A stretch of 64,000 nt of DNA from Rugamonas apoptosis (GTDB taxonomy: Bacteria; Pseudomonadota; Gammaproteobacteria; Burkholderiales; Burkholderiaceae_D), in NCBI RefSeq assembly GCF_014042355.1, contig NZ_JACEZU010000002.1, positions 434,001 through 498,000 on the forward strand, read 5' to 3'. The translations under genes were made by a program, and so were the position numbers. The first letter of the stretch is position 1; each line of letters starts with the position of its first letter. The notes beneath the pieces were generated by a model. It did not search any database, was not told the origin of the DNA, and worked only from the letters and a program-made list of their open reading frames with translations. Below are positions 63,369 to 64,000 of the stretch, piece after piece.

Positions 63369-64000
<632 letters not shown>

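Overview
The window is about 64 kb of high-GC DNA (roughly two-thirds G+C by eye) packed with genes on both strands. The gene content points to a free-living betaproteobacterium of the Oxalobacteraceae (Massilia, Duganella or Janthinobacterium type). The signs are a lipoyl-tailed dihydrolipoyl dehydrogenase in an aceE-aceF-lpdA operon, a fused glucokinase/RpiR regulator, zapA followed by 6S RNA, and dispersed REP-like palindromes. This assignment is inferred from gene layout, not from a database search.

Layout. 0-4.8 kb: the start of an HlyD/EmrA-type exporter gene facing a TetR regulator, a chemoreceptor remnant, an intact chemoreceptor and a secreted Cache-domain protein. 4.9-11.3 kb: the pyruvate dehydrogenase operon on the minus strand. 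11.5-14.3 kb: an arsenic operon, arsR-(deleted arsC)-arsD-arsA, with no pump gene. 14.5-16.3 kb: a glutathione S-transferase, a possible transposase scrap and a periplasmic binding-protein-like gene. 16.6-23.4 kb: housekeeping genes (folD, prlC, holC), an orphan LivK-type binding protein, a cytochrome c and a small Trp-rich membrane protein. 23.5-30.7 kb: a twice-deleted chemoreceptor pseudogene, ilvD, a LysR regulator, lgt, a TauE/SafE protein, an EVE protein, 6S RNA, zapA and a ZapB-like gene. 30.9-35.6 kb: one gene for a 1576-residue protein built mainly from 18-residue RTX-like repeats. A two-component operon diverges from it, and a perfect 24-bp palindrome lies between them. 38-40 kb: groES-groEL under a CIRCE element. 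40.2-43.7 kb: a methyltransferase, a hypothetical protein, and an MFS transporter behind a His-rich YqjI-like PadR regulator. 43.7-49.2 kb: glk-rpiR, an alpha-glucosidase and a POT transporter. 49.4-55.4 kb: a NitT/TauT ABC transporter and a DctB/DctD-like two-component pair. 55.4-57.8 kb: a complete arsR-arsC-aqpS-arsH operon. 58-64 kb: pullulanase, a PKD lipoprotein, a secreted alpha-amylase and the end of a phosphoglucomutase gene.

How the parts work together. The carbohydrate genes form a plausible starch/maltodextrin route: secreted amylase and pullulanase, then alpha-glucosidase, glucokinase with its regulator, and phosphoglucomutase. The two arsenic loci look complementary. The first keeps the ArsD/ArsA chaperone-ATPase pair but has lost most of arsC and carries no membrane pump. 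The second carries an intact reductase, an aquaglyceroporin and ArsH. Decay is visible at several places: two chemoreceptor remnants, an internally deleted arsC, a truncated metal-binding (HMA) domain and a possible IS256-like scrap. There are also several palindromic element families.

The strongest candidate for something undescribed is the 18-residue-repeat protein with its palindrome-controlled divergent two-component system. No secretion apparatus for it is encoded in this window.
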